Source: Tannerella sp. (GTDB lineage Bacteria > Bacteroidota > Bacteroidia > Bacteroidales > Tannerellaceae). From it: a stretch of 44,568 nucleotides of DNA. A program made the translations under genes and the position numbers. Below are positions 17,113 to 25,742 of this stretch, in pieces. Position 1 is the first letter of the stretch, and every line of letters starts with the position of its first letter. Under the pieces are notes generated by a model, which was not told the origin of the DNA, did no database searches, and saw only the letters and a program-made list of their open reading frames with translations. The stretch is from assembly GCA_031285685.1 (NCBI GenBank), contig JAITVS010000371.1:1-44568 (forward strand), written 5' to 3'.

Positions 17113-18528
17113 ATGATTTCATCAAAAAACCAAATTAGTATATTTAAGTATCAGTATATAAGCATATTTATACTATGCTTCTTGTTGAATGCCGTACCTT
17201 TGTTTGCGGATAAAAGTTTTTGTTTTCGCGTTTATCTGAAGGATAAAGGCGAAACATCATTTAAGATCTTTTCTCCTGAAGATTTTTTATCGCCTGAAGC
17301 TGTTGAAAAACGTATGTTGCGGGAAGTCTTTGTCGATGAGACGGATTTTCCGGTTTCCAATAGTTATATTGATGAGTTAACCTCTTTTGGTGCTCAGTAT
17401 GTAGTGCAGAGTAAGTGGATGAAAACGGTTGTTGTCGAGTGTATGGACAGCCTGTTGATAGAGCGGCTTATAGCTGTACCTTTTGTCGATTCTGTTAAAT
17501 GTGTCTGGAATGGTGAAGGAAGATTGGATACACAGCCGTGTTCCGGCGATACATCCCGCTTTGTTTCAATGGACAGTCCTGTTGACAATACTTATGGAGG
17601 AGCGGAGAAACAAATCGAAATGCTTAATGGTATACGTTTACATAATGCCGGTTATCGAGGTAAGGGAATGCGTATTGCCGTTATTGATGCCGGTTTTCTG
17701 AATGTAAACAGAATCGACGCTTTTTCTTCATTGAATTTATTAGGGACTCATAATGTGACATTTCCTGAACGCAGTGTATTTTGTGAGGACAATCACGGTA
17801 CAAAGGTATTATCCTGTATGGCTGCGAATTTAACAGGGGTGATGGTCGGAACTGCTCCGGAAGCGTCTTATTTACTGATAAAGAGCGAGGATACGCGCGG
17901 AGAGTCTCCGATTGAAGAAGATTTTTGGGCCGCAGCCGTTGAATATGCCGATAGTGTCGGGATTGATATTATTTCTTCCTCTTTGGGTTATTTCAGATTT
18001 GACAGTATCCCAGATTATTATACGAGAGCGGATTTGAACGGACAGACGGCTTTTATAAGCCGTGTCGCAGATCTCGCGATCCGGAAAGGTATATTGATTG
18101 TCTCCAGTGCGGGTAATGAAGGAAATGGGGACTGGGAGAGAATCACTTTTCCATCTGATGTCCGGGACGTTCTAACTGTGGGAAGCATTACGTCGGATAA
18201 AGAGAAAAGTGTGTTCAGTTCTGTGGGTATGACGACCGACTACCGTATAAAACCAGATATTGTCGCGTTAGGTACGGGAGTTTGCGTGATAAATTCCGTG
18301 GGACAGCTGCAGTATAGTAACGGAACGTCGTTTTCCGCTCCTGTTGTTTCCGGTTTGGCAGCTTGTTTGTGGCAGGCTTTTCCATTGTTGAAAAATACCG
18401 AATTGATAAAACTGATAAAAGAATCTTCAAGCCAGTATCAAAAGCCTGATGCTCAGTTGGGATATGGCATCCCTGATATGTTTAATGCCTATACCAAAGC
18501 GAATAACGATGCCTTACGGGAATATTGA
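17113..18528 (+). CDS. Secreted S8-family (subtilisin-like) serine protease
   Basis: From the ATG at 17113 the protein has 471 residues; the frame also allows a GTG at 17098. An N-terminal hydrophobic segment (YISIFILCFLLNAVPLFA) serves as a signal peptide. A propeptide-like region of about 140 residues follows, then the peptidase domain with the full triad: Asp192 in AVIDAGF, His228 in DNHGTKV, Ser406 in NGTSFSAPVVSG, plus the oxyanion Asn in SSAGNEGN. The domain runs to the C-terminus with only a short tail. I see no type IX sorting domain, so export by Sec alone to the periplasm (or a lipid-free surface route) is inferred. Similar proteases occur next to xseA in other Bacteroidales, from memory only. 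Its 3' end lies very close to the xseA start. Confidence 0.9.
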   Translation: MISSKNQISIFKYQYISIFILCFLLNAVPLFADKSFCFRVYLKDKGETSFKIFSPEDFLSPEAVEKRMLREVFVDETDFPVSNSYIDELTSFGAQYVVQSKWMKTVVVECMDSLLIERLIAVPFVDSVKCVWNGEGRLDTQPCSGDTSRFVSMDSPVDNTYGGAEKQIEMLNGIRLHNAGYRGKGMRIAVIDAGFLNVNRIDAFSSLNLLGTHNVTFPERSVFCEDNHGTKVLSCMAANLTGVMVGTAPEASYLLIKSEDTRGESPIEEDFWAAAVEYADSVGIDIISSSLGYFRFDSIPDYYTRADLNGQTAFISRVADLAIRKGILIVSSAGNEGNGDWERITFPSDVRDVLTVGSITSDKEKSVFSSVGMTTDYRIKPDIVALGTGVCVINSVGQLQYSNGTSFSAPVVSGLAACLWQAFPLLKNTELIKLIKESSSQYQKPDAQLGYGIPDMFNAYTKANNDALREY

Positions 18529-18559
18529 AATAGATATTGAGAATAATAGCCATGAGGCC

Positions 18560-19912
18560 ATGTCGCTTCTGGAGCTTAATATAAATATTCAGGATGCTAT
18601 TCAGGATGCGCTTCCTGAAACATATTGGGTACGCGCGGAGGTGAGTGATGTGCGTGTGAATGCTTCATCCGGACATTGTTATCTCGAATTTGTTGAAAAA
18701 GAGGTACGCTCCGGGCAAATCGTCGCAAAAGCGCGCGGAACCATCTGGTCTCGCACGTTTCAGATATTGAAACCTTATTTTGAACAGGAAACAGGGCAGC
18801 CATTTACTTCCGGATTAAAAGTGCTTATGAATGTTTCCGTAGAATTTCATGAGCTATACGGATATAGTCTGAGCGTACACGATATAGATCCTTCCTATAC
18901 TTTGGGAGATATGGTTAAAAAGCGCAAAGAAATTGTCCGCCGCCTGCAGGAAGAAGGAATTTTCGAACTGAACAAGGAATTGCCATTTCCTTTATTACCA
19001 CAGCGTATCGCTGTGATAACATCGCCGACAGCAGCGGGATATGAGGATTTCATGCATCAGTTAGCAGAAAACGAATATAGCTTTCCCTTTTATGTAAAAA
19101 TCTTTCCCGCGATTATGCAGGGAGAAAAAACGGAAGAAAGTGTGATTGCCGCACTTGACCGTATATTTACTCATACGGACTGTTTTGATGTGGTGGTTAT
19201 TATTCGTGGTGGTGGTTCTACCTCCGAATTAAGCAGCTTCGACTCCTATCCGTTAGCGGCTAATTGCGCACAATTTCCGTTGCCTGTCATAACGGGAATC
19301 GGCCATGAACGGGATGATACTGTGGTGGATATGGTGGCTCATACACGAATGAAAACGCCTACGGCGGTTGCCTCGTTCCTGATTGAATGTATGGCTCGTG
19401 AGGCTGCTCAGTTGCAAGAATCAGAACAATTCATAACCGATTATGTAACAGGGCGTATTACTCGGGAAAAAATTGTTTTGCAGACACTTACCGCAAAATT
19501 GCCTGTTACGGCTACCGGGCGTATTGAACGGCACCGTAGTCAGCTTCATACAATGACTTCACATTTGTCATCCCTGCCTCAATGGATACATCATCACATG
19601 GAAAAATTAGATGAACTTCCGTCGCGGTTGCAACGAGCTTCCGATGCAATGATATCAGCACGTGCCGCGATGATTTCGGATATACCCTCACGCCTTAGAC
19701 GCGCTTCTGAAGCGCTATTCACGGAGCGCCGTCAGACAATGGATTTGAATGAACAATATATCCGGATGGTCTCGCCGGAATACATCCTTCAAAGAGGTTA
19801 TACGCTGACATTTAAAGAGGGCCGAATTGTGAAGTCAGCGGAGGGATTATCTGTCGGAGATGAAATTACCGTAAAATTTTCCGATGGAGAAAAGAAAGGG
19901 AAAATTATCTGA
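18560..19912 (+). CDS. xseA: Exodeoxyribonuclease VII large subunit
   Basis: Exonuclease VII degrades single-stranded DNA from both ends to acid-soluble oligonucleotides and acts in DNA repair. The protein shows the N-terminal OB-fold (TYWVRAEVSDVRVNASSGHCYLEFVEK, shown in part), the catalytic core (PQRIAVITSPTAAGYEDF; VVIIRGGGSTSELSSFDSYPLA; PVITGIGHERDDTVVDMVAHTRMKTPTAVASFL, in parts), a long coiled-coil section and the C-terminal RGYTL...SVGDEITVKFSDG strand pair. I chose ATG 18560 (MSLLELNI), which fits the usual start of the family; ATG 18509 is in frame, would add 17 residues and overlap the subtilase end by 20 bases. The small subunit gene follows after 49 bases. Confidence 0.93.
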   Translation: MSLLELNINIQDAIQDALPETYWVRAEVSDVRVNASSGHCYLEFVEKEVRSGQIVAKARGTIWSRTFQILKPYFEQETGQPFTSGLKVLMNVSVEFHELYGYSLSVHDIDPSYTLGDMVKKRKEIVRRLQEEGIFELNKELPFPLLPQRIAVITSPTAAGYEDFMHQLAENEYSFPFYVKIFPAIMQGEKTEESVIAALDRIFTHTDCFDVVVIIRGGGSTSELSSFDSYPLAANCAQFPLPVITGIGHERDDTVVDMVAHTRMKTPTAVASFLIECMAREAAQLQESEQFITDYVTGRITREKIVLQTLTAKLPVTATGRIERHRSQLHTMTSHLSSLPQWIHHHMEKLDELPSRLQRASDAMISARAAMISDIPSRLRRASEALFTERRQTMDLNEQYIRMVSPEYILQRGYTLTFKEGRIVKSAEGLSVGDEITVKFSDGEKKGKII

Positions 19913-19961
19913 TATACGAATTGAAAATAAACTGTTGTGGTTATTCTAAATTGTCAGGAAT

Positions 19962-20156
19962 ATGGAAAAGAAAGAAACTTATAACGAAGCGCTGGAGAAG
20001 TTACGCGCAATTGTAGAGGATATCGAGAAAGGAGAACTTGACGTAGATGTTCTTTCCGAAAAAGTGAAAGAGGCGACACGCCTGATTAAACTTTGTAAAG
20101 AAAAACTTTTCAAAGCGGATGAAGAGGTGAATAAAATTCTGGAAGAGCTTGATTAA
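19962..20156 (+). CDS. xseB: Exodeoxyribonuclease VII small subunit
   Basis: The 64-residue protein is nearly all helix, with the family core YNEALEKLRAIVEDIEKGELDVDVLSEKVKEATRLIKLCKEKL (given here in part by its ends: YNEALEKL and LIKLCKEKL). Small subunits wrap along the coiled coil of XseA in the holoenzyme. Usual length is 60-80 residues. It is placed as expected, directly after xseA, and 18 bases before ispD. Confidence 0.93.
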   Translation: MEKKETYNEALEKLRAIVEDIEKGELDVDVLSEKVKEATRLIKLCKEKLFKADEEVNKILEELD

Positions 20157-20174
20157 TAGAAGTATAGCGAGAGA

Positions 20175-20843
20175 ATGAAAAATACTGTCATAATCGTTGC
20201 CGGCGGAAAAGGCTTGCGTATGGGTGGTGATTTGCCGAAACAATTTATTCCGTTACGAGGCAAACCGGTTCTTATGCATACATTAGATGTTTTTCATCAG
20301 TGGAATGCTGCCGCGGATTTATTGCTGGTCATACCGGAGGAGCATGAATCTTACTGGAAAATGCTTTGCCGGGAACTTAATTTTACAATTCCTCATCGTG
20401 TGGTTTACGGAGGAGAAACACGTTTTCATTCAGTGCGTAATGGCCTGCGTGAAGTTAGCGGAGAAGGATTAGTCGCTGTTCACGATGGCGTTCGTCCGTT
20501 TGTTTCGTATGATGTTATTTCTTCCTGTTTTACGATTGCTGAAGCATTTGGAGCGGCTATACCCGTTGTTCCGATGATTGAGTCTGTGCGCGAAGTAAAT
20601 GGGGGCGAGAGCCATCCGTTTGACCGGAATCGTCTTTGTATCGTACAGACTCCACAGGTTTTTCGTGCCGACTTATTACTCAAGGCATATAATCAGTCTT
20701 ATGATGAGCGTTTTACGGATGACGCATCCTTGGTCGAGGCGTCGGGGAATATGATACGTCTTGTTGACGGTAATCGTGAAAACATAAAAATCACAACCCC
20801 CATGGATTTGCGGTATGCGGAAATAATTTTGGAAAATCGTTGA
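20175..20843 (+). CDS. ispD: 2-C-methyl-D-erythritol 4-phosphate cytidylyltransferase
   Basis: IspD makes CDP-methylerythritol from CTP and MEP, the third step of the non-mevalonate isoprenoid pathway in the cytoplasm. The 222-residue sequence has the nucleotide-binding start VAGGKGLRMGGDLPKQFIPL (Gly-rich loop, Arg and Lys), then AVHDGVRPFV, PQVFRADLL, TDDASLVEASG and NIKITTPMDL near the end, all family hallmarks. Length fits. The start codon lies 18 bases after xseB, and recG begins 57 bases later, so these form one likely transcript. Confidence 0.95.
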   Translation: MKNTVIIVAGGKGLRMGGDLPKQFIPLRGKPVLMHTLDVFHQWNAAADLLLVIPEEHESYWKMLCRELNFTIPHRVVYGGETRFHSVRNGLREVSGEGLVAVHDGVRPFVSYDVISSCFTIAEAFGAAIPVVPMIESVREVNGGESHPFDRNRLCIVQTPQVFRADLLLKAYNQSYDERFTDDASLVEASGNMIRLVDGNRENIKITTPMDLRYAEIILENR

Positions 20844-20900
20844 TTGATTTGTATCATTGTTGATTGTTCATGTGTATTTGGTGCTGTAAGTAATTAATCT

Positions 20901-23003
20901 TTGCTGATTTTGGAAATAGAAGAACGTTCCATCATGTATCTGGCGGGAGTAGGTCCCAAGCGGGCTGAGATCCTTCGAAAAGAAGTGAATATTGCTTCTT
21001 TTGAGGATCTGTTATACTATTTTCCGTATAGATATGTGGATCGGAGCAGATTTTATAAAGTAAGCGAAATAGACGGTAATATGCCTTATATACAGCTTAA
21101 AGGGCGTATTGTTTTATTTGATATAGTAGGAGAGGGCAGAACCAAACGTTTGATCGGCAAGTTTACTGATGGTACAGGAACGATTGACCTGGTATGGTTT
21201 AAAGGACTTAAATATGTAACGGATAAATACAGGACAGGGCAGGAATACATCGTTTTTGGTAAGCCGACAGAATTTGCTCATGCATATAATATCGCCCATC
21301 CTGATATTGATCCGGTAGAAAACGCTTCGCAGGTAGCAAATGGTCTTGTTCCGTTTTATAACACGACTGAAAAGATGAAAAAGTCCTTCCTGAATTCCCG
21401 TGCCATTCAGAATATACAATATAATCTGCTTACGAATCTGGGATGGCATGTACCGGAAACTCTTCCACCGTATATTCTCTCGCGGTTACAAATGATGTCC
21501 GTTTCGGAGGCGATGAAGAATATTCATTTTCCGGAGTCAGCGGAAAAATTGCGTCAGGCGCAATTACGTCTTAAATTCGATGAGCTTTTTTATATACAGT
21601 TAAATATTCTTCGTACGGCAGTATTGCGGCGCAGTAAGCTGAAAGGGATCATTTTCCCTACCGTAGGCGATGCGTTCAATACTTTTTATAAAAATTACTT
21701 ACCTTTTGAATTGACAAACGCTCAGAAACGTGTGATACGCGAAATACGTACGGATATGGGTAGCGGACGCCAGATGAACCGGCTCCTGCAGGGGGATGTC
21801 GGTAGCGGAAAAACGCTTGTTGCGCTGATGTCAATGTTACTGGCTATTGACAACGGTTATCAGGCTTGTATGATGGCCCCTACAGAAATACTGGCCAACC
21901 AGCATTTAGTTACAATTAAGGAATTTCTTCAGGATATGAATGTTCGTGTGGAATTGCTGACCGGCTCTACTACAAAGAAGAAGCGTGAGACATTATTGCC
22001 TGATTTGGCTTCGGGAGAAATTGATATTCTTGTCGGGACGCATGCTTTGATAGAAAATACGGTGGTATTCAAATCTCTCGGGATGGCTGTGATTGATGAG
22101 CAACACCGCTTTGGCGTAGAACAACGCTCGAAGTTGTGGGTGAAGAACCGGACGCTTCCGCATGTGCTTATCATGACGGCTACGCCTATTCCGCGTACGC
22201 TTGCGATGACTCTTTACGGCGACCTCGATGTTTCTGTTATCGACGAACTGCCGCCCGGACGCAAACCCATCAAAACCGTCCACCGCTACGATGCCAAAAA
22301 AGCGGAGGTATTCGAATTTCTACGTACGGAGATCGGTAAAGGACGCCAAGTATATGTTGTATACCCTTTGATTGAAGAGAGCGAAAAGCTTGATTATAGA
22401 AATCTGGAAGAAGGATTCGAGACATTTAAAAAAGTGTTTCCCGAATATGAAGTCTGCATGGTTCACGGCAAGATGAAAGCAAAAGAGAAAGATGCTCAGA
22501 TGCAACGTTTTGTATCGGGAGAAGCTCAGATTCTGGTTGCCACGACTGTGATCGAAGTAGGAGTTAATGTGCCGAACGCTTCCGTAATGGTGATTGAAAG
22601 CGCCGAACGTTTCGGCCTTTCACAGTTGCACCAACTCCGTGGGCGCGTAGGGCGTGGAGCGGAGCAATCCTATTGTATCCTGATCTCCTCGTATAAACTA
22701 AGCAATGAAACTCGTAAACGCCTTGAAATCATGGTAAGCAGCAATAATGGGTTCGAAATTGCCGAGGAAGACCTTAAACTACGTGGAGCGGGTGACCTTG
22801 AAGGAACACAACAGAGCGGTGATGGCCTTTATCTGAAAATAGCAAATCTTGCGTCGGACGGACAGATCCTCCAATATGCCCGGAATATTGCTGAGGAAAT
22901 CCTCGATGACGACCCGAATTTTGAAAAACCCGAAAACAAACTTTTACAAACTCGCTTGTCCGTACTGTTTCGCCGTAAAATCAACTGGGGGCTTATTTCG
23001 TAA
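20901..23003 (+). CDS. recG: ATP-dependent DNA helicase RecG
   Basis: RecG remodels stalled replication forks and Holliday junctions. The 700-residue protein has the wedge domain (YLAGVGPKRAEILRKE; DLLYYFPYRYVDRS) and helicase motifs: I LLQGDVGSGKT with Lys304, Ia APTEILANQH, II DEQHRFGVEQR, III MTATPIPRTLAMT, then TTVIEVGVNVPNA and QLRGRVGRG in the second RecA-like lobe, and the C-terminal LKLRGAGDLEGTQQSG. The start is unusual: the first ATG in frame (20934, MYLAGVG) would cut off residues that homologues have before this motif, so a TTG at 20901 or 20910 is more likely. The usual length for RecG is about 690-700 residues, which supports the TTG start. Confidence 0.94.
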   Translation: MLILEIEERSIMYLAGVGPKRAEILRKEVNIASFEDLLYYFPYRYVDRSRFYKVSEIDGNMPYIQLKGRIVLFDIVGEGRTKRLIGKFTDGTGTIDLVWFKGLKYVTDKYRTGQEYIVFGKPTEFAHAYNIAHPDIDPVENASQVANGLVPFYNTTEKMKKSFLNSRAIQNIQYNLLTNLGWHVPETLPPYILSRLQMMSVSEAMKNIHFPESAEKLRQAQLRLKFDELFYIQLNILRTAVLRRSKLKGIIFPTVGDAFNTFYKNYLPFELTNAQKRVIREIRTDMGSGRQMNRLLQGDVGSGKTLVALMSMLLAIDNGYQACMMAPTEILANQHLVTIKEFLQDMNVRVELLTGSTTKKKRETLLPDLASGEIDILVGTHALIENTVVFKSLGMAVIDEQHRFGVEQRSKLWVKNRTLPHVLIMTATPIPRTLAMTLYGDLDVSVIDELPPGRKPIKTVHRYDAKKAEVFEFLRTEIGKGRQVYVVYPLIEESEKLDYRNLEEGFETFKKVFPEYEVCMVHGKMKAKEKDAQMQRFVSGEAQILVATTVIEVGVNVPNASVMVIESAERFGLSQLHQLRGRVGRGAEQSYCILISSYKLSNETRKRLEIMVSSNNGFEIAEEDLKLRGAGDLEGTQQSGDGLYLKIANLASDGQILQYARNIAEEILDDDPNFEKPENKLLQTRLSVLFRRKINWGLIS

Positions 23004-23110
23004 ATAGACTCTTCAAGAGAGAAAAATCTGCCCAAACGATATAGAACTTATCTAAGTCTTATATTTTGCTAAATGAGAATTAAGATTTTGGGTACTGAAA
23101 GTGATAATTG

Positions 23111-23632
23111 TTATTGAACAGATGCAAGACTAAACTGAATTTTGCTGTTATTCGATATTTTGTCTACAAGTATTCCCGAATAATAAAACGGTTCATTTTC
23201 AGTTTCCACATTTGCCGATCCATATCCAATGCTTTGATAGTACTGATAGTCATAATCATTTTTTTGATTTATGTTTTTATAAAAATAATGTCGTACGGAA
23301 ACAGAATGGGCTTTACTAATGTAGAGATCAAATTTTAATAATAAAGAATATTGTTCGTAATCTAAGATTTTCAAATCTTCCGGCATATCTAATTTTAATT
23401 CATTAAATAAATCCGATAGGTCTTCTTCTGAATTAATAAGATGAGGGGCTTTAAAATAGGTGATATAGATTTCATTGACGTTTGTTGAGTCAATATAATC
23501 CAAATTGAAAAACTGAATGGGTATTTCCTTTTCAATAGGTAGTTTTTTTACATCAGTTAAGTCATCTTTACCACAGGAAAGAAGTCCGGTCGCAAAAAGT
23601 AAACAAAGAAGGATTGATTTTAAAGTTTTCAT
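23111..23632 (-). CDS. Lipoprotein of unknown function, A+T-rich orphan
   Basis: The 173-residue product has a clear lipoprotein signal (LLFATGLLSCGKDD, Cys20) followed by a charged linker. The mature part is rich in Tyr, Asn, Asp and Ile, with no motif I recognise. The Asp residues after Cys20 would favour the cell surface by the known Bacteroidota lipoprotein export signal, although that signal is normally K-(D/E)2 as seen here (SCGKDD). The gene stands alone on the minus strand between recG and the sigma factor, and is more A+T-rich than its neighbours, which hints at later acquisition or weak selection. Confidence 0.7.
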   Translation of the reverse strand: MKTLKSILLCLLFATGLLSCGKDDLTDVKKLPIEKEIPIQFFNLDYIDSTNVNEIYITYFKAPHLINSEEDLSDLFNELKLDMPEDLKILDYEQYSLLLKFDLYISKAHSVSVRHYFYKNINQKNDYDYQYYQSIGYGSANVETENEPFYYSGILVDKISNNSKIQFSLASVQ

Positions 23633-23867
23633 TTCGATAATTTTTTAGATTTAATTTTAAACGATCAATTATAAAATTTATTGTTTTTTGGCCATTTCTG
23701 TTATTTATATATGCAGGAAAAGAAGATGTTTAATAATTGAATAAAATAAAATTTATTTTCCCTTTTCTTTTTGTAAAATATTATCTAAATGATGTATCTT
23801 TTTGAATAAAAAAGAACTATATTTGTAACGGAGGATTCTAAGATTGTTTTTTATATCCGTAAATATC

Positions 23868-24413
23868 ATGAAAGTGGGAAATTATAGTGAATACACTTTA
23901 ATTGAATCTATAAAAGCAGGAAATGAGAATGCATTTAAGTCCTTATTTTTTCTTTATAGTGTGAAGTTATCCCTTTGGGCCTATAAGACTACAGGGGATA
24001 AACAGGCTGCTGAAGATATTGTTCAGGATTTTTTTTTGCAATTATGGTATAAAAGAGAACAATTGTGTATTGATATTTCATTTTCTTCCTACGCTTATCG
24101 CGCTATTTATAATGCTTCTCTCAACTATCTACGTGATCATGAAAGGTATGAATACGGAGTCACGTTGATGGGAATACCCGACGAAGACGGCGACGATGAG
24201 GCCGATGATGAACTTCGGATTAAATTGCAAAAGGCGATTGATGAACTTCCGGAAAAATGCCGTAAAGTGTTTGTGATGGTGACTTTGGAAAAAAAACGTC
24301 ATACGGAAGTCGCTGCTCATTTAGGGATTTCCATTAATACAGTTAAAGTGCAGGTATCCAAGGCATACCGGATTATTCGAAATAAAATAGGATTTTTTTC
24401 TTTTTTACAGTAA
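23868..24413 (+). CDS. ECF RNA polymerase sigma factor (FecI-like, Bacteroidota type)
   Basis: A sigma factor of 181 residues, starting at the ATG at 23868; the frame extends to a TTG at 23844 without support. Region 2 is seen in AFKSLFFLYSVKLSLWAYKTTGDKQAAEDIVQDFFLQLW (shown by its ends AFKSLFFLY and AEDIVQDFFLQLW), and region 4 in AIDELPEKCRKVFVMV followed by the helix-turn-helix HTEVAAHLGISINTVKVQVSKAYRII. An acidic linker (DEDGDDEADDE) joins the two. It is followed 48 bases later by its likely anti-sigma factor and then by SusC/SusD, the usual layout of a glycan- or iron-responsive trans-envelope switch. Targets probably include the susC promoter downstream. Confidence 0.92.
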   Translation: MKVGNYSEYTLIESIKAGNENAFKSLFFLYSVKLSLWAYKTTGDKQAAEDIVQDFFLQLWYKREQLCIDISFSSYAYRAIYNASLNYLRDHERYEYGVTLMGIPDEDGDDEADDELRIKLQKAIDELPEKCRKVFVMVTLEKKRHTEVAAHLGISINTVKVQVSKAYRIIRNKIGFFSFLQ

Positions 24414-24461
24414 TACTTTTTGAATACACTTGTGTCTTATAAAAAAAGTGTGAATTAAAGT

Positions 24462-25631
24462 ATGCTGAAGTTAATAAGAAAGAATCGTGTTGATTGGGAT
24501 TTGTTGATGAGGGTTTTGTCGGGAGAGCTGCCCGAAAATGATCCTGATTTTGTATCCTGGCTTGCTGAAGATGAAGAGAATCAAACGCTTTACAAATCAC
24601 TGGTGACACCTGATAGAAAGGACGCCCGGCTTTTTAATACGAAAAAGATGTATCGGAAAGTGGAGTCCGAACTTTTCGGAAAGCCTGCCGGAAAATCTGT
24701 TCGTATCCTTCTGGCGAAATACGCTGCTGCAGTTTCAATCCTCGCCTTTTTATCACTTTCCGCTTATTACCTGATTGACAAGCAAAAAAGTAAAAACGTT
24801 ACAATACAAACAGAAAATCTTTCGGTTCTGATAGAACCCGGCAGTAAAAAGGCATTATTGGTTATGGAAGACGGTTCTTCGATAGAACTCAAAGATAAGT
24901 TCCGATTGGAAAAAGAGAATGGTACTGTTATAGAGAATGATACGTCCGGAATTGTTTCTTTTCAGCAACGCAAGCTGGAAGTAAAACCTGAATACCATTC
25001 GATAAAAGTTCCGTTAGGAGGAGAATATGAATTAAAACTGGCAGATGGAACACGTGTGTTCATCAATTCAGGATCAATTCTGAAATTTCCGTCTTTCTTT
25101 GCCGGAAAAGAACGACGGGTAGAGCTGGAGGGAGAAGCTTATTTCGAAGTGGAAAAAAGTGAAATTCCGTTTATTGTGAGAATTCAGAATGCCGAAATTG
25201 AAGTGCTTGGAACATCCTTCAATGTATCTGCTTATAATGAAGACCCGTCTTTAAATGCGACATTGATCACCGGAAGTATCCTGATGAAAACAGCGTCTAA
25301 TGATAAAGGTTATCAATTGCATCCCGGACAGAATTTAAACCTGGACAAAAACTCCGAACAGGTGAAAATCGAAAATGTGGATACGGAAATTTACACGGCA
25401 TGGATCCGTGGTGAATATATATTTCGCAATCAGTCAATGGAAGATATCTTGGATAAGCTCTCCAAATGGTATGATTTTGAGATAAAGTTTGAAAATGTAG
25501 AAATAAAGAAAATGAGATTTACGGGCAGCGTTAATAAAAAACGCCCACTGAGATATTTTTTGCGTCAGATACAAGAAGTTACTAATTTAAAATTTAATGA
25601 ATATGGAAATATGATCGAAGTTTACCAATAA
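24462..25631 (+). CDS. FecR-family anti-sigma factor
   Basis: The 389-residue protein has a cytoplasmic N-terminus of about 80 residues (sigma-binding), one transmembrane helix (about 82-104) and a periplasmic FecR domain: VPLGGEYELKLADGTRVFINSGSILKFPSFFAGKERRVELEGEAYFEV (shown by its ends VPLGGEYELKLADGT and LEGEAYFEV), then IEVLGTSFNVSAY. A DUF4974/STN-like C-terminal domain (IFRNQSMEDILDKLSKWYDFEI) is predicted to contact the signalling domain of the SusC receptor. Known FecR proteins hold their sigma factor until a loaded receptor signals through TonB. The gene is flanked by its sigma factor and susC, so the partner set is complete. Confidence 0.92.
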   Translation: MLKLIRKNRVDWDLLMRVLSGELPENDPDFVSWLAEDEENQTLYKSLVTPDRKDARLFNTKKMYRKVESELFGKPAGKSVRILLAKYAAAVSILAFLSLSAYYLIDKQKSKNVTIQTENLSVLIEPGSKKALLVMEDGSSIELKDKFRLEKENGTVIENDTSGIVSFQQRKLEVKPEYHSIKVPLGGEYELKLADGTRVFINSGSILKFPSFFAGKERRVELEGEAYFEVEKSEIPFIVRIQNAEIEVLGTSFNVSAYNEDPSLNATLITGSILMKTASNDKGYQLHPGQNLNLDKNSEQVKIENVDTEIYTAWIRGEYIFRNQSMEDILDKLSKWYDFEIKFENVEIKKMRFTGSVNKKRPLRYFLRQIQEVTNLKFNEYGNMIEVYQ

Positions 25632-25634
25632 AAG

Positions 25635-25661
25635 AACCGGCAAAATGGAGATTTGCCGGTT
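25635..25661 (+). terminator. Stem-loop between fecR and susC (partial terminator or mRNA 3' end)
   Basis: AACCGGCAAA and TTTGCCGGTT form perfect 10-base arms around a 7-base loop, four bases after the FecR stop. The bases that follow (TGATTAGAG) contain few T residues, so full termination is doubtful. It may separate low regulator expression from high susC/D expression. Confidence 0.6.
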
Positions 25662-25742
25662 TGATTAGAGTACAAAACGTTATTTAATTCGCTTCCACAC
25701 AGAATTTATAACGAATTATTATCATCTAAACATCACAAAGTT

